Below are positions 1-8,675 of a stretch of 64,000 bases of DNA, in pieces. Location of the stretch: positions 11,669 through 75,668 of the forward strand of contig CAXGOB010000014.1 in the NCBI GenBank assembly GCA_964011275.1, read 5' to 3'. Under the pieces are notes generated by a model. The model was not told the DNA's origin, did not search any database, and saw nothing but the letters and a program-made list of their open reading frames with translations. How positions within the stretch are numbered: position 1 is the first letter of the stretch; the number at the start of each line of letters is the position of its first letter. The stretch is from UBA7328 sp002471345 (GTDB taxonomy: Bacteria > Bacteroidota > Bacteroidia > Chitinophagales > Saprospiraceae). Position numbers and translations under genes: made by a program.

Positions 1-936
1 TCAATAAAACCAATAGACATTAACCATGCTTCCCCAAAAGAATTTGAAAAACTGTATGGTATTGGACCTGTATTAGGCCAGAGGATTGTAAAATATAGAG
101 CGGGAATAAGGGGCTTTGACAGGAAAGAAGATTTGCTCAAAGTATACGGTTTAACACCTGAAACTTTTAAAAATATTAAACCATTCTTGATCCTTTCTCC
201 AAGAAACTTAAGTACAATACAAAAGAAGACCTATACTGTAGAAGATAAGAAATTTAGGAAAAATATAATAGTGGATATTAATACCGCAGACAGTGTTACT
301 CTTTCACTACTCAATGGAATCGGCCCTAAACTGTCGATGAGAATTATTAATTATCGAACGAAGTTAGGTGGATTTGATTCGATTGGTCATTTGAAGAAAG
401 TTTATGGTATAGATGAAGAACTTTATGAAAGGTTGGAACCATCATTAATAATATCGAAAAAGGAATCTAAGACAATAAGAACAAAGGATAGTATTCAATC
501 TAAATCAGAATTAGTATTTCTTAATTTAGACATTAACTCTGCTTCAGCAGGTGAATTAGAAAAGATTAGAGGTGTCGGACCATTTTATTCAAAAACCATT
601 GTTGATCATAGAACCCAAATTGGAGGATTTGCTAAAATGGAGCAGTTGAAGTCCCTCTACAAAATGGATTCTATAACATATCGCAACCTCACAGAGAATG
701 CTAAGATTAAAACTCCCCACAGGACTTTTAATATCAATAATATTGAATTCAAAAGTCTACTCCGTATGAAAATACTAGAATACGAGGAGGTGAAATACAT
801 TTTTAATTTAAAGAAGAGCCTAGGTCAAATAACTTCATCAGAACAATTAAAAAACCTAAAAGGAATACCAAGGGAAGAATTAGAATTACTTCTGCTTTAT
901 CTGCATTTTGAAGAAAATGGTTCTTCTGAAGAATAA
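1..936 (+). CDS. Multi-repeat helix-hairpin-helix protein, 5' end missing
   Basis: The reading frame is open from base 1, so the gene begins outside the window; the visible part is 311 residues. It holds three clear HhH (ComEA-like) repeats, each opening with a D-I-N-x-A type motif and carrying a G-I/V-G-P hairpin (near bases 16-180, 270-440 and 525-700), plus a degenerate fourth repeat (about 730-920) that has lost the G-x-G-P core. HhH repeats of this kind bind DNA backbone non-specifically in ComEA and relatives. Here the array is longer than a single ComEA domain, as in the uncharacterised multi-HhH proteins of Bacteroidota. Whether it is exported cannot be judged without the N-terminus. 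A role in DNA uptake or binding is inference only. Confidence 0.75.
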   Translation, partial: SIKPIDINHASPKEFEKLYGIGPVLGQRIVKYRAGIRGFDRKEDLLKVYGLTPETFKNIKPFLILSPRNLSTIQKKTYTVEDKKFRKNIIVDINTADSVTLSLLNGIGPKLSMRIINYRTKLGGFDSIGHLKKVYGIDEELYERLEPSLIISKKESKTIRTKDSIQSKSELVFLNLDINSASAGELEKIRGVGPFYSKTIVDHRTQIGGFAKMEQLKSLYKMDSITYRNLTENAKIKTPHRTFNINNIEFKSLLRMKILEYEEVKYIFNLKKSLGQITSSEQLKNLKGIPREELELLLLYLHFEENGSSEE

Positions 937-1030
937 ACATTGTCTCTCCAATTTCTTATCAAGAACAAAAAGGTTTGTTTAATAGTTAAGTAAGCAACCA
1001 TTTAATAACTCATATCGTAATCAGAATACT

Positions 1031-1531
1031 ATGAAACAAATACAATTTATTTTTCTCCTCATAGCTGCCTCAATATTTGTCACTTCTTGTAGCAAAGATG
1101 AAGCAGGAAACCCCATGAACCCGGATGACGGTGGAGGAACTGAAATCACTGGAGAAATCTGGAACGGGGGCAACCTTACTTTCAAAAAGGAAGATGGGGC
1201 AGATCCTGGATTAGAAGCTAATCAGGACAGAATAACTGATAACGTTTGGATTACAAGAGGCACTGATGGTGGGCAGATATTTAATATAAAAAATGAAAGT
1301 TCGTCTAGTAAATCAACAAGTCCTACTGATACTGAGTGGGCCTTGGGTAAGACAACTAACCTAGCTAACCTGTCTTTTGATAATTTTAGGAATACGATAA
1401 AACCCAAAGATATAGAAGGGAAAGATCTAGTAGTTCATCTTATTACTGATGATATATACATTGATATTAAGTTTTCATCTTGGTCTGAAAGTAAAGAAGG
1501 TGGATTTGAGTATACTCGATCTACAAAGTAA
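1031..1531 (+). CDS. Hypothetical lipoprotein (Bacteroidota family)
   Basis: 166 residues. The N-terminus is a lipoprotein signal (Lys, hydrophobic stretch, lipobox ending V-T-S-C at about residue 20), followed by a short Asp/Gly-rich linker. The rest is a beta-rich domain with the pattern N-x-V-W-I-T-R-G near its start and H-L-I-T-D-D-I-Y-x-D-I-K-F near its end. I recall this pattern from secreted Bacteroidota proteins, but it has no function I can name. It sits alone between the HhH gene and a shared terminator, 94 bases after the former. It is probably anchored at the cell envelope; ligand and role are unknown. Confidence 0.8.
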   Translation: MKQIQFIFLLIAASIFVTSCSKDEAGNPMNPDDGGGTEITGEIWNGGNLTFKKEDGADPGLEANQDRITDNVWITRGTDGGQIFNIKNESSSSKSTSPTDTEWALGKTTNLANLSFDNFRNTIKPKDIEGKDLVVHLITDDIYIDIKFSSWSESKEGGFEYTRSTK

Positions 1532-1540
1532 TATAAATGA

Positions 1541-1575
1541 AAAACCTTGAGCACTTCAACGTGCTTGAGGTTTTT
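1541..1575. terminator. Hairpin terminator shared by convergent genes
   Basis: A 14-bp stem (1541-1554 with 1561-1574) closes a 6-nt loop. On the plus strand every position pairs, including two G-U wobbles, and the 3' arm runs into TTTTT. The stop codon of the minus-strand BrkB-family gene lies in the loop, so the hairpin also falls at the end of that transcript. Confidence 0.8.
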
Positions 1576-2491
1576 CTAATAAATCTCGGTTCACAGCTAT
1601 ACTAGCATTAAGTTCGAATCCGACTAAGAGTACAAAGGCATTAATCTGAAGCCAAAGCAGAATTACGATGAGAGCTCCAATACTTCCATAAATCTCATTA
1701 TATCTACCAAAATTGTCTATAAAATAGGAAAACAATACTGAGCTTATTATTGATAGACCAGTAGCCAGAATAGCTCCGGGGTTTATCAGTTTCAGTGGAC
1801 GATACAAAGAAGTTCCATAGCGATAGATCAAAGTAATTACACTATAAAAACTAATAAGTAGAATTATCCACCTAAGTACGTTAAAGCCTATCGATGCTAA
1901 AGCATTGTCTCCAAAAATAGGTCCTAAAATTTCTTTTCCCAAAATGATAAATGCTACTGAAAGAATGAATAGTATTCCTACAAGTAGAGTTAATCCAATT
2001 GCAATAATTCTCTTATGGAAGTAATTTCGAGATTTGAAACTGAGGGCATAGGATTTATCAAAACCATACATTAAGTTGATCATTCCAGAAGATGAGAATA
2101 TCACGGCTAATATAAATCCTAAACTTTGAATCCCATATTGGCCATCATTACGGATTCCTGATATGATTTCTATAATATAAGTACGAGCACTTTCTGGAAT
2201 AACCCCATCCATTGAGCTTTGAAGATTAGACCAAAAATCATCTACAAAAGGTAATTGAGCGATAAGAGGAAGAATGAATATTATGAAAGGGAATAAGGAT
2301 ATAAAAAAGTTAAAGGCCACTGAATTAGCCCTCGTTGTGATGTCATCTGCTTTGAGCTCTTTGATGATGAATCCTACAATGTTATAGACAGGTACTTCAT
2401 TAAATCCAGGAATGGAGTATGTTTTGGACCAATTGAGTATAGAATCTACAAGTGATTGAGGCCAAAGAGTATTTTTCAAGTTGTTCATCAT
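1556..2491 (-). CDS. YihY/BrkB family inner-membrane protein
   Basis: 311 residues with about six hydrophobic segments, matching the YihY/BrkB (formerly 'RNase BN') family in length and layout. Diagnostic features are the N-terminal D-I-T-T-R-A-N-S-V-A-F-N-F-F segment followed by L-F-P-F-I-I-F, and the late E-I-Y-G-S-I-G-A-L-I-V-I-L-L-W-L-Q segment typical of the family's last helices. It is an integral membrane protein of unproven function; the old RNase BN assignment was an error and transport has been suggested. It lies 9 bases downstream of the thioesterase gene on the same strand, so the two are probably co-transcribed. Confidence 0.88.
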   Translation of the reverse strand: MMNNLKNTLWPQSLVDSILNWSKTYSIPGFNEVPVYNIVGFIIKELKADDITTRANSVAFNFFISLFPFIIFILPLIAQLPFVDDFWSNLQSSMDGVIPESARTYIIEIISGIRNDGQYGIQSLGFILAVIFSSSGMINLMYGFDKSYALSFKSRNYFHKRIIAIGLTLLVGILFILSVAFIILGKEILGPIFGDNALASIGFNVLRWIILLISFYSVITLIYRYGTSLYRPLKLINPGAILATGLSIISSVLFSYFIDNFGRYNEIYGSIGALIVILLWLQINAFVLLVGFELNASIAVNRDLLEKPQAR

Positions 2492-2500
2492 GTCCTGAAG

Positions 2501-2908
2501 TCAAAAGTAAGGAGCAAAAGCTTCTTTTACATATTCTGGACAAGACACATTTTTGCCGCTTTCCATATCTACAAAGAAAAGTTTAACGACTCCGCTGTTA
2601 ATAATCTGCCCGGCAGGGTTTATGATTTCGTGTTCCACATGAAAAATTCTTCTTGGCATCTCCTTTAAATAAGTTCTTATGACAAGGTTTTCGTCATATC
2701 GAGCAGGAAGACGATATCTACACTCAAGTTGTGCCACAGGCATCATAATTCCGTGATCTGCTTCTAAGTCGTGATAGGTAATTCCGTGATCTCTTATAAA
2801 TTCTGCTCTTCCAGTTTCGTAATATGATGCATAATGACCATAATACAGATAACCCATCTTATCTGTTTCAGCATAGAGTACTCTTCTATAAGTATCATGA
2901 GTGATCAT
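2501..2908 (-). CDS. Acyl-CoA thioesterase, YbgC/FadM type hotdog fold
   Basis: 135 residues, the normal size for a single 4HBT hotdog domain. The N-terminal block Y-A-E-T-D-K-M-G-Y-L-Y-Y-G-H-Y contains the Asp that serves as catalytic residue in YbgC-type enzymes, followed by the long helix E-T-G-R-A-E-F-I-R-D and the strand-rich C-terminal half. The family hydrolyses acyl-CoA thioesters in the cytoplasm; the chain-length preference cannot be read here. First gene of a probable two-gene unit with the BrkB-family gene. Confidence 0.88.
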   Translation of the reverse strand: MITHDTYRRVLYAETDKMGYLYYGHYASYYETGRAEFIRDHGITYHDLEADHGIMMPVAQLECRYRLPARYDENLVIRTYLKEMPRRIFHVEHEIINPAGQIINSGVVKLFFVDMESGKNVSCPEYVKEAFAPYF

Positions 2909-3101
2909 ATGTTGTTTTAATTTTTATTTATTATTTAAGTCTCATATTTTGGTAAAAGAGATGAATATTTTATTTTCACCGGTGTAATGTAAAGTAAGTG
3001 ACAGTATTGATTATCAATGTATTATGAAGAATTTTGATATGATAAGTATCGGATACACAAAAGTACTGTAATCGACAGATAGCTGACATAAATTGGCAGA
3101 T

Positions 3102-3129
3102 TTTGTATAGGGATACTTTATTTACTTTG
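3102..3129 (+). promoter_or_regulatory. Possible Bacteroidota-type promoter
   Basis: TTTG at 3102-3105, then 17 bases, then TACTTTG at 3123-3129. This approximates the Bacteroidota -33 TTTG / -7 TAnnTTTG pattern with one base missing in the -7 core. It lies 26 bases before the small exported-protein gene at 3156. Confidence 0.35.
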
Positions 3130-3155
3130 TGACAGGGTAACAACTAATCTGAATA

Positions 3156-3410
3156 ATGAAAGAGATAAAACTAATGGTATTGGTTTTGTCTATCATTTGC
3201 GCAAATCATGTGGATGTATTTGCAATTGATGATAGAAATGAGGTGCAAATAGAGAAGGTTTCGACTTTAGAAATCTTACCTGTATCTTCTTTAAAGGGTA
3301 TTAATATATACCAGTCCTCACAATTCTTTGCTAAAAGAAGAAAACTTTCTACAACCTTAAGAAAACCAATTTTAAAGAAGTATAGATCTAAGAATCATAA
3401 CCTTTGCTAA
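3156..3410 (+). CDS. Small exported hypothetical protein
   Basis: 84 residues. An N-terminal hydrophobic segment with a cleavable look (ending near V-F-A, residue 23) suggests secretion; the remainder is basic towards the C-terminus (R-R-K, K-K-Y-R-S-K) with no recognisable domain. A promoter-like element lies just upstream and the gene stands alone against minus-strand neighbours. The signal peptide and the promoter make it more likely real than a chance frame, but it could be a remnant. Function unknown. Confidence 0.5.
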   Translation: MKEIKLMVLVLSIICANHVDVFAIDDRNEVQIEKVSTLEILPVSSLKGINIYQSSQFFAKRRKLSTTLRKPILKKYRSKNHNLC

Positions 3411-3430
3411 TTACCTGAGCTCAACTTAAT

Positions 3431-4369
3431 CTAAAGATCAACTGCTTTTTTCATTGCGTTATAAGTTCTTTTAAGCGCATCATTATCATTCATTTCATTG
3501 AGCACTTTATTAAACGGTTCTGCTCTGACAGGTCCATCATAGCCCAAGGTTTTGAGAGCATTTACAAAGCCCTTCAAATCTATTACACCGCTATCACCAG
3601 GAAGCATTCTTTCCCAATCCAATTGAGAGTAGATATCTCTACCTGATACGGCATCATTGAGATCTACAGTAATAATATCCTTATTATCCAATGTCAATAA
3701 ATCTGAAACGCCTTCCTCCGCACAATACCAATGAAAAGAGTCAAGTACAAACCCAACGTTACTTTCGTCAATTGCTGAAACAAGTTCTTTACATTCCTTT
3801 AGAGAGCTTACAAATGGATATTTGTCTCGAGCAAGAAGAGTTTTTGGTCCTACATATTCTAGTCCAAATCGGATGCCGAAATGACCAAGAATATTGGCTA
3901 TCATTTTGAGCCTAGATGATTGCTGCTTCATGTTCTCCAGATAAGTCAAGCTATTATGAGTAGGCATGATCCATGTACTCATTCTTTTTACTCCTGCATC
4001 TCTAAGTGAAGAGCACATGTCTGTCAGTTCAATTAAACCTTTTTTGAAAGTATCGCTATCTTTCCTGAAATCCACTGGAAGTCCCAGGGAACCAAAGGTG
4101 ATATTTTCCTTTTCCATTTTCGACAAATACTCATGCATTACACTTTTATCCATTATGGCTAGTTCGGAAGCATTTGGGACTATAGCTTCAAATCCATAAT
4201 AAATAGCATGGCTCAAAAGTTGTTTGGCATCAGTTTTTACACCAATAGCTCCTGGGTTGAGACTGACTCTAAATTTTCGCATTTTATTAAAGTGAAATTT
4301 TGATACAGCTATTCCAGCAATAGATAAGGATGTGTTTTGGATGAATGTTCTTCTTACCATTTTTTTCAA
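3431..4369 (-). CDS. Sugar phosphate isomerase/epimerase-like TIM barrel, Tat-type signal
   Basis: 312 residues of the xylose-isomerase-like TIM barrel family (AP_endonuc_2). The N-terminus V-R-R-T-F-I-Q followed by a hydrophobic stretch looks like a Tat signal, so it is probably exported folded. Likely metal ligands are the Glu in L-E-Y-V-G-P, the Asp in F-V-L-D-S-F-H-W-Y and the Glu near the end in V-R-A-E-P-F. Members isomerise or epimerise sugars and polyols, or cleave oxidised sugars. It is the last gene of the five-gene minus-strand run, starting 14 bases after the antiporter stop. Substrate unknown. Confidence 0.8.
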   Translation of the reverse strand: MKKMVRRTFIQNTSLSIAGIAVSKFHFNKMRKFRVSLNPGAIGVKTDAKQLLSHAIYYGFEAIVPNASELAIMDKSVMHEYLSKMEKENITFGSLGLPVDFRKDSDTFKKGLIELTDMCSSLRDAGVKRMSTWIMPTHNSLTYLENMKQQSSRLKMIANILGHFGIRFGLEYVGPKTLLARDKYPFVSSLKECKELVSAIDESNVGFVLDSFHWYCAEEGVSDLLTLDNKDIITVDLNDAVSGRDIYSQLDWERMLPGDSGVIDLKGFVNALKTLGYDGPVRAEPFNKVLNEMNDNDALKRTYNAMKKAVDL

Positions 4370-4383
4370 TCTAAGTTTGACAA

Positions 4384-5664
4384 TTATTCCATCGATTTAG
4401 CGCTCCATTTCACATAACCTACATCAGTGGACTTGGCTCGGATGATGGCTTTATTGGCTCTTTTTTTATCAAAAATCATTGCTATAGTCATAATTATACT
4501 AGTTGCAATGATCACAAATAAGAAGATACCCGAATTAAAGGAGTCTAATTGCAATGCCTCTGGTATGGAGTAGAATAACAAGATAGTGATTAACCCTCTT
4601 GGCGCAACATATACTTGAGGTAAAATATCTTTACCGATAGAGGTGCGAAGCATGATGTATCTTATGATGTAGATGGAGGCTGTAATTAAGATACTTACAA
4701 GGGCGACTCCTGGATCGAGTAATGACCCCAATGAAATAGTTATACCGAAGATTACAAAGAAAAATGTACGAACCACGAAAGCTGTTTCTAATGTAATGGT
4801 ATGGAGTTCATCATAGATGTGTTTTGCCTTTCTGTAATTTAGAAATCGGCGTAACCTACCTCCAAAGAATAACTCCATATTTGCGATGAGTAAGCCAAAA
4901 ACTAAAATAATGATCAAAGAAGAAAGGTGTAATTTTTTACCTATCGCATAAAGTAAAAGCAATATGGCAATAAGTAAAAAAAGCTTGACATGAGTTTTAA
5001 TATTTTGAAATATGATCACTATTGCATAGCTAGCAATTAGAGAAATCACTATTGTCAAAATCAGATTGCCTGCAAACCCAACTAGCCCAGTCCCAGTATC
5101 ACTTTCTAAATTTCCTACTAGAAAGTAGAACATCATAATCCCAAATATGTCTGAAAATGTGCTTTCATAAATGTGAAATTCCTTTTTGTCAGCTCTAAGA
5201 CTAGAAACGGAGGGTATAATAATAGCACTGGATAGAATAGATAATGGTGTAGCATAGACCCAGGCCTGTTGTGACGTCATTTCAGGTACAAAATATTGTA
5301 ACAAAAGCTTGGTGATAAATGCTGAGGCAACTAACCCTATAAGAGCAATTGCCATTGCCATAAGAATTGGGCCTGTTTTTTCTTTCTCTAATTTTAGCTC
5401 CAATGCTGCTTCTAGGACAATCATAATCAACCCAATTATTCCTAGAAGTTGAAGAATTGGGAAAAAATCAAATGAGGTTCCACTTGCATCGAGTCCTACC
5501 TTCAATAGCATGCCTAATACAATTAACATTAGCACTGACGGAACATTAGTACGTTGTGATAATTGTGAAAAAAAGAAGGAAAGAATGATAATTACCGATG
5601 ATGCAATAATTACATTATATGATGATAAAACGTATCCTACACCTGCAAATAATAGTAAGCTCAT
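4384..5664 (-). CDS. Cation/proton antiporter (CPA family)
   Basis: 426 residues, almost entirely hydrophobic, with about 11-12 transmembrane segments as in the Na+/H+ exchanger domain of CPA transporters. Recognisable are the early helix-turn V-P-S-V-L-M-L-I-V-L-G-M-L, the amphipathic L-E-A-A-L-E-L-K-L segment, and the mid-protein Y-E-S-T-F-S-D-I-F-G-I motif where CPA proteins carry acidic transport residues. No cytosolic TrkA-N/RCK domain is fused to it. The ATG lies inside the end of the upstream ATPase gene (4-base ATGA overlap), implying translational coupling and joint function. Ion specificity (Na+ or K+) is not visible. Confidence 0.87.
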   Translation of the reverse strand: MSLLLFAGVGYVLSSYNVIIASSVIIILSFFFSQLSQRTNVPSVLMLIVLGMLLKVGLDASGTSFDFFPILQLLGIIGLIMIVLEAALELKLEKEKTGPILMAMAIALIGLVASAFITKLLLQYFVPEMTSQQAWVYATPLSILSSAIIIPSVSSLRADKKEFHIYESTFSDIFGIMMFYFLVGNLESDTGTGLVGFAGNLILTIVISLIASYAIVIIFQNIKTHVKLFLLIAILLLLYAIGKKLHLSSLIIILVFGLLIANMELFFGGRLRRFLNYRKAKHIYDELHTITLETAFVVRTFFFVIFGITISLGSLLDPGVALVSILITASIYIIRYIMLRTSIGKDILPQVYVAPRGLITILLFYSIPEALQLDSFNSGIFLFVIIATSIIMTIAMIFDKKRANKAIIRAKSTDVGYVKWSAKSME

Positions 5665-8237
5665 ATTTTAATCCATTTGATAAATTGAAATTGAAGTTTA
5701 TTCTGTTGATCATTTAGATAATCTACTAGGGCTGATGGAGATTCCATAGTGAGAAATTTAATATATAGTTTGTTCTTTCTTGTCTTAAAAGAAATCTGAG
5801 ATTCATTTGATATGAATGGATAATGAAATAATAGCTCCTTTACATGATTTGATAATTCAAGACTGTCTTCTTTCATTTCTTCTGAGGCAATCACATACTT
5901 TTTGTGTTCGAGATCATCTAGGTTATCATACTGATACTGGATTTCTGTATTTACGCATGGGTTTATGCTTATCTGAGATTGGCTGTCAATATTAAAAACT
6001 TTTGAGTTAAGCATATTATAAAGAATAGATTGCTGCTCATTGGAGTCCATTTGGTCCGAAACTTCTTTAAGGCGATTTTCAGAAAGTCTGTTATAGATAA
6101 GAAGAGCATTGAATAAAGCTGCACTTTTTTCATTTACAATTTTAGGATACCTGTGAGGGATAAAATCTATCTTCCACTGACCTTTTTCATTTTGTGAAAT
6201 ACTTTTAGTCCATTCATTTAGACTAGTACCGACATTATGATCGGTGTATTTCCATATTTTATGACCGATATTTTCAATTTGCTTGTTAGTAAGTGGTTCT
6301 TCTTTTGCTCCGAATAGTTCATTTTGTGTAGCATCATGTCTGTGCCTCAATGTAGTCATGAATTGTTTTCTCTTAATATTCGAAAGGTCAATGTGGCTCA
6401 TGAATGCATCACTAAACTTGATCGTAGTTTGTAGCCTAGAAAGAAAATGATTCCCTACTGCAATTACTATTAAGATATTAGCAGGGCTTCTCAGGATAAA
6501 TGATCTTAAACTTTCCATGTTCTCTAAGAGACTGGTGTTTTTATCATGCCACGTATGAATGTCATCTAAGAGTATGCACCACTTTTTCCTTTTATCTAAA
6601 GTATTTGTGATTGACAAAAGAGCCTCTGAAATATTAGAACCGCACTTTACTTTTTTCTTTCCAATATTTAGAGAAGAATGGGGTAGAAGTTGAATGAAAT
6701 GATCAGGCCAATGGTGTCGAACTACCTGAAGAGCAAATGTAGTTTTACCAGACAAAGGCGTTCCTGAGATTACTAAAGATGTGCCAAAACCTTCACTCCA
6801 AAGATCAGCTATACCTTGCACTTGTGTCATTTCTTTGCTCCGATGAACTAAATAATAATCGCTCAAGAAACCATCGCTCATAAAGACCCTTTGGTAGTGG
6901 CCCAGTTGGGAATGCATGGATTTGGAATGTACAAGTTTGGCTATTTTTTCAATTTGATCCACCCCATCATCGTATCCTATGTATGGGATCCAGGTTGCAT
7001 GTGTTATATAGTTTTTACCCCAATCATAAATTTGTTTGAATATATTTTCAGTATCACTTCTTAATTGTACTAATGATAAATCATAACCACTTACCATCCA
7101 ATTCTGATCATCATACAGTTGATCAGCACGGAGTGTTGATGATGATTGTTCGATAATTTTACCGTATTCATGGGAAATGGATTCTGTTGTAGCTTTCTGA
7201 TTTTTACTTAGAGAACTTATAGTGCTTACAATCTCATCATGATACGCTTTGTTTTTTTTGCCTTCTAGAAGCTGATATTTATGTTGAGCATTGATAAGCA
7301 TAGTATTTACCCTATTGAGGTTTTGTTCTACTTGATCTCTCAGCTGAATATGCTGAGGAAGCAAAACCATGTCTACCCATTTTTTGGTCCCTTTAGCTAG
7401 CTCAAGATTCTTTTCTATGAGTAACCCATTGCTGTGACTCGTGATTATATTAATGCTTTGTAATTCTGTCACTTTATGATCCAGATGATCTAACCATTCT
7501 ATTTCATTATCACTTGATATCGGAATATTTTGAAGCGAAGTTTTTGCTTCGGTTAGAGAAGTAAGCACATCTGAATGATTATGGAGTTTAGAATTCAGAT
7601 TTGTGAGTAGCTGTTCTAATGCAGTTTCTTGTTCGATATACTTATTCAAGTGATTTTCTATATCTTCTCTTATATTATTTAGAGATGATATAGTTTTAAT
7701 CATGGAGAGGTCCTGATTTTTTATTCGTGACATCTGTACTCCACATTGATCTATTTGCTTCTTATAGACTTTGCTTGGACTTAATGTTAAACTAGAGTTT
7801 AAGGCAGCTATTTTCTGATTATTGCTGTTACTTATCCATTCCCATTTTATGTTTAGGTTTCGGACATATTCTGAAGTAATAGAATTAAGATGCTCATGAG
7901 TGGAGTTACTGAAATTCTTTCTTTCGACTTGTGAGACACTTTTACTCATCTCTTTGACATTTGCTATGTGAATTTCTAGCATAGTGTTTCTGAGGAAGAT
8001 GAGATAATGCTTTAGAATAGGAACTATTTCAGTGTTAAAGTGATAGAGCCAATAATTATTTTGATGTGGTGTTCCAAATTTTTTGGATAGCAGGGCTCTG
8101 TTCTTATTATAAAATGAAAGTACCTCATTTCTCCGCTGAACGCATTGATCTAAGACATTCTCATTTTGAAGATCAGATATTTTGTGATCTATAAGATTTA
8201 CAACATTTTCAATATTGACTGAATTCATATTACCCAT
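5661..8237 (-). CDS. Large coiled-coil P-loop ATPase coupled to the antiporter
   Basis: 858 residues, not a family I can name. Residues 1 to about 370 are Gln/Asn/Leu-rich and largely helical, with heptad-like stretches (about 165-235 and 295-365) suggesting coiled coils. Residues 380-480 form a linker ending in D-G-F-L-S-D-Y-Y-L-V-H-R. The NTPase core has a Walker A G-T-P-L-S-G-K-T-T (492-500), a Walker B I-L-L-D-D-I (555-560) and a sensor-like strand I-L-I-V-I-A-V-G-N (588-596), resembling AAA+/STAND ATPases. The C-terminal 250 residues resemble nothing I know. No signal peptide or membrane segment, so it is cytosolic. The downstream antiporter starts within its stop codon. A regulatory or assembly role for the antiporter is inferred from this coupling only. 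Confidence 0.7.
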   Translation of the reverse strand: MGNMNSVNIENVVNLIDHKISDLQNENVLDQCVQRRNEVLSFYNKNRALLSKKFGTPHQNNYWLYHFNTEIVPILKHYLIFLRNTMLEIHIANVKEMSKSVSQVERKNFSNSTHEHLNSITSEYVRNLNIKWEWISNSNNQKIAALNSSLTLSPSKVYKKQIDQCGVQMSRIKNQDLSMIKTISSLNNIREDIENHLNKYIEQETALEQLLTNLNSKLHNHSDVLTSLTEAKTSLQNIPISSDNEIEWLDHLDHKVTELQSINIITSHSNGLLIEKNLELAKGTKKWVDMVLLPQHIQLRDQVEQNLNRVNTMLINAQHKYQLLEGKKNKAYHDEIVSTISSLSKNQKATTESISHEYGKIIEQSSSTLRADQLYDDQNWMVSGYDLSLVQLRSDTENIFKQIYDWGKNYITHATWIPYIGYDDGVDQIEKIAKLVHSKSMHSQLGHYQRVFMSDGFLSDYYLVHRSKEMTQVQGIADLWSEGFGTSLVISGTPLSGKTTFALQVVRHHWPDHFIQLLPHSSLNIGKKKVKCGSNISEALLSITNTLDKRKKWCILLDDIHTWHDKNTSLLENMESLRSFILRSPANILIVIAVGNHFLSRLQTTIKFSDAFMSHIDLSNIKRKQFMTTLRHRHDATQNELFGAKEEPLTNKQIENIGHKIWKYTDHNVGTSLNEWTKSISQNEKGQWKIDFIPHRYPKIVNEKSAALFNALLIYNRLSENRLKEVSDQMDSNEQQSILYNMLNSKVFNIDSQSQISINPCVNTEIQYQYDNLDDLEHKKYVIASEEMKEDSLELSNHVKELLFHYPFISNESQISFKTRKNKLYIKFLTMESPSALVDYLNDQQNKLQFQFIKWIKI

Positions 8238-8324
8238 AAGATTCTTGAAGTAAAGCCTTTTTCTTCAAATAGGAAAATACTTTCGAATAAGGTCTTTTAT
8301 CAGTTTTAATTAGAACTTTACAAA

Positions 8325-8663
8325 TTAGGACTCTATGTACAAGGATTCTCCACTTTCGTCATTGTCATTGAGCCATTTCCAGTTTAGGCGAAGAATAATT
8401 TTGCCAATACTATTAAGTGATATGTCAGCTTTGGCTTTTCCAGCTTTCAGTTCATTATCAATTGTTATACATTGATATAACATATCAAGCTGATCTTCTT
8501 GAATTAATGCAATGATTTTGCCACATCGTATAATACCACCTCTATATTCAGCTGAGATGATATCACCTTCTTGAGCATAGTGAAATGTCGTAGATTTATC
8601 TACTTCTCCTTTCTCGCTATTTTGTAGAAGATGAAAGGTTTTATTATTAAAATTGTATTTCAC
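8325..8663 (-). CDS. Small beta-rich protein, often mis-annotated as N-acetylglutamate synthase
   Basis: 112 residues without signal peptide. The pattern N-N-K-T-F-H-L-L-Q-N-S-E-K-G-E-V near the start, then F-H-Y-x-Q-E-G-D-I-I-S-A-x-Y-x-G-G and a closing W-K-W-L segment, matches as I remember it a small cytosolic Bacteroidota and Firmicutes family. Databases sometimes label that family N-acetylglutamate synthase, with no acetyltransferase motif to justify it. It lies 12 bases after the CotH-like gene and 87 bases before the ATPase, inside the same minus-strand run. Real function unknown. Confidence 0.65.
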   Translation of the reverse strand: MKYNFNNKTFHLLQNSEKGEVDKSTTFHYAQEGDIISAEYRGGIIRCGKIIALIQEDQLDMLYQCITIDNELKAGKAKADISLNSIGKIILRLNWKWLNDNDESGESLYIES

Positions 8664-8675
8664 TCAATCAGCTAG

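Noticed and set aside
1608..1625. A GTTCGAATCC stretch resembling a tRNA T-loop arm
   Set aside because: It lies inside the conserved coding sequence of the BrkB-family gene and no acceptor, D or anticodon stems surround it.
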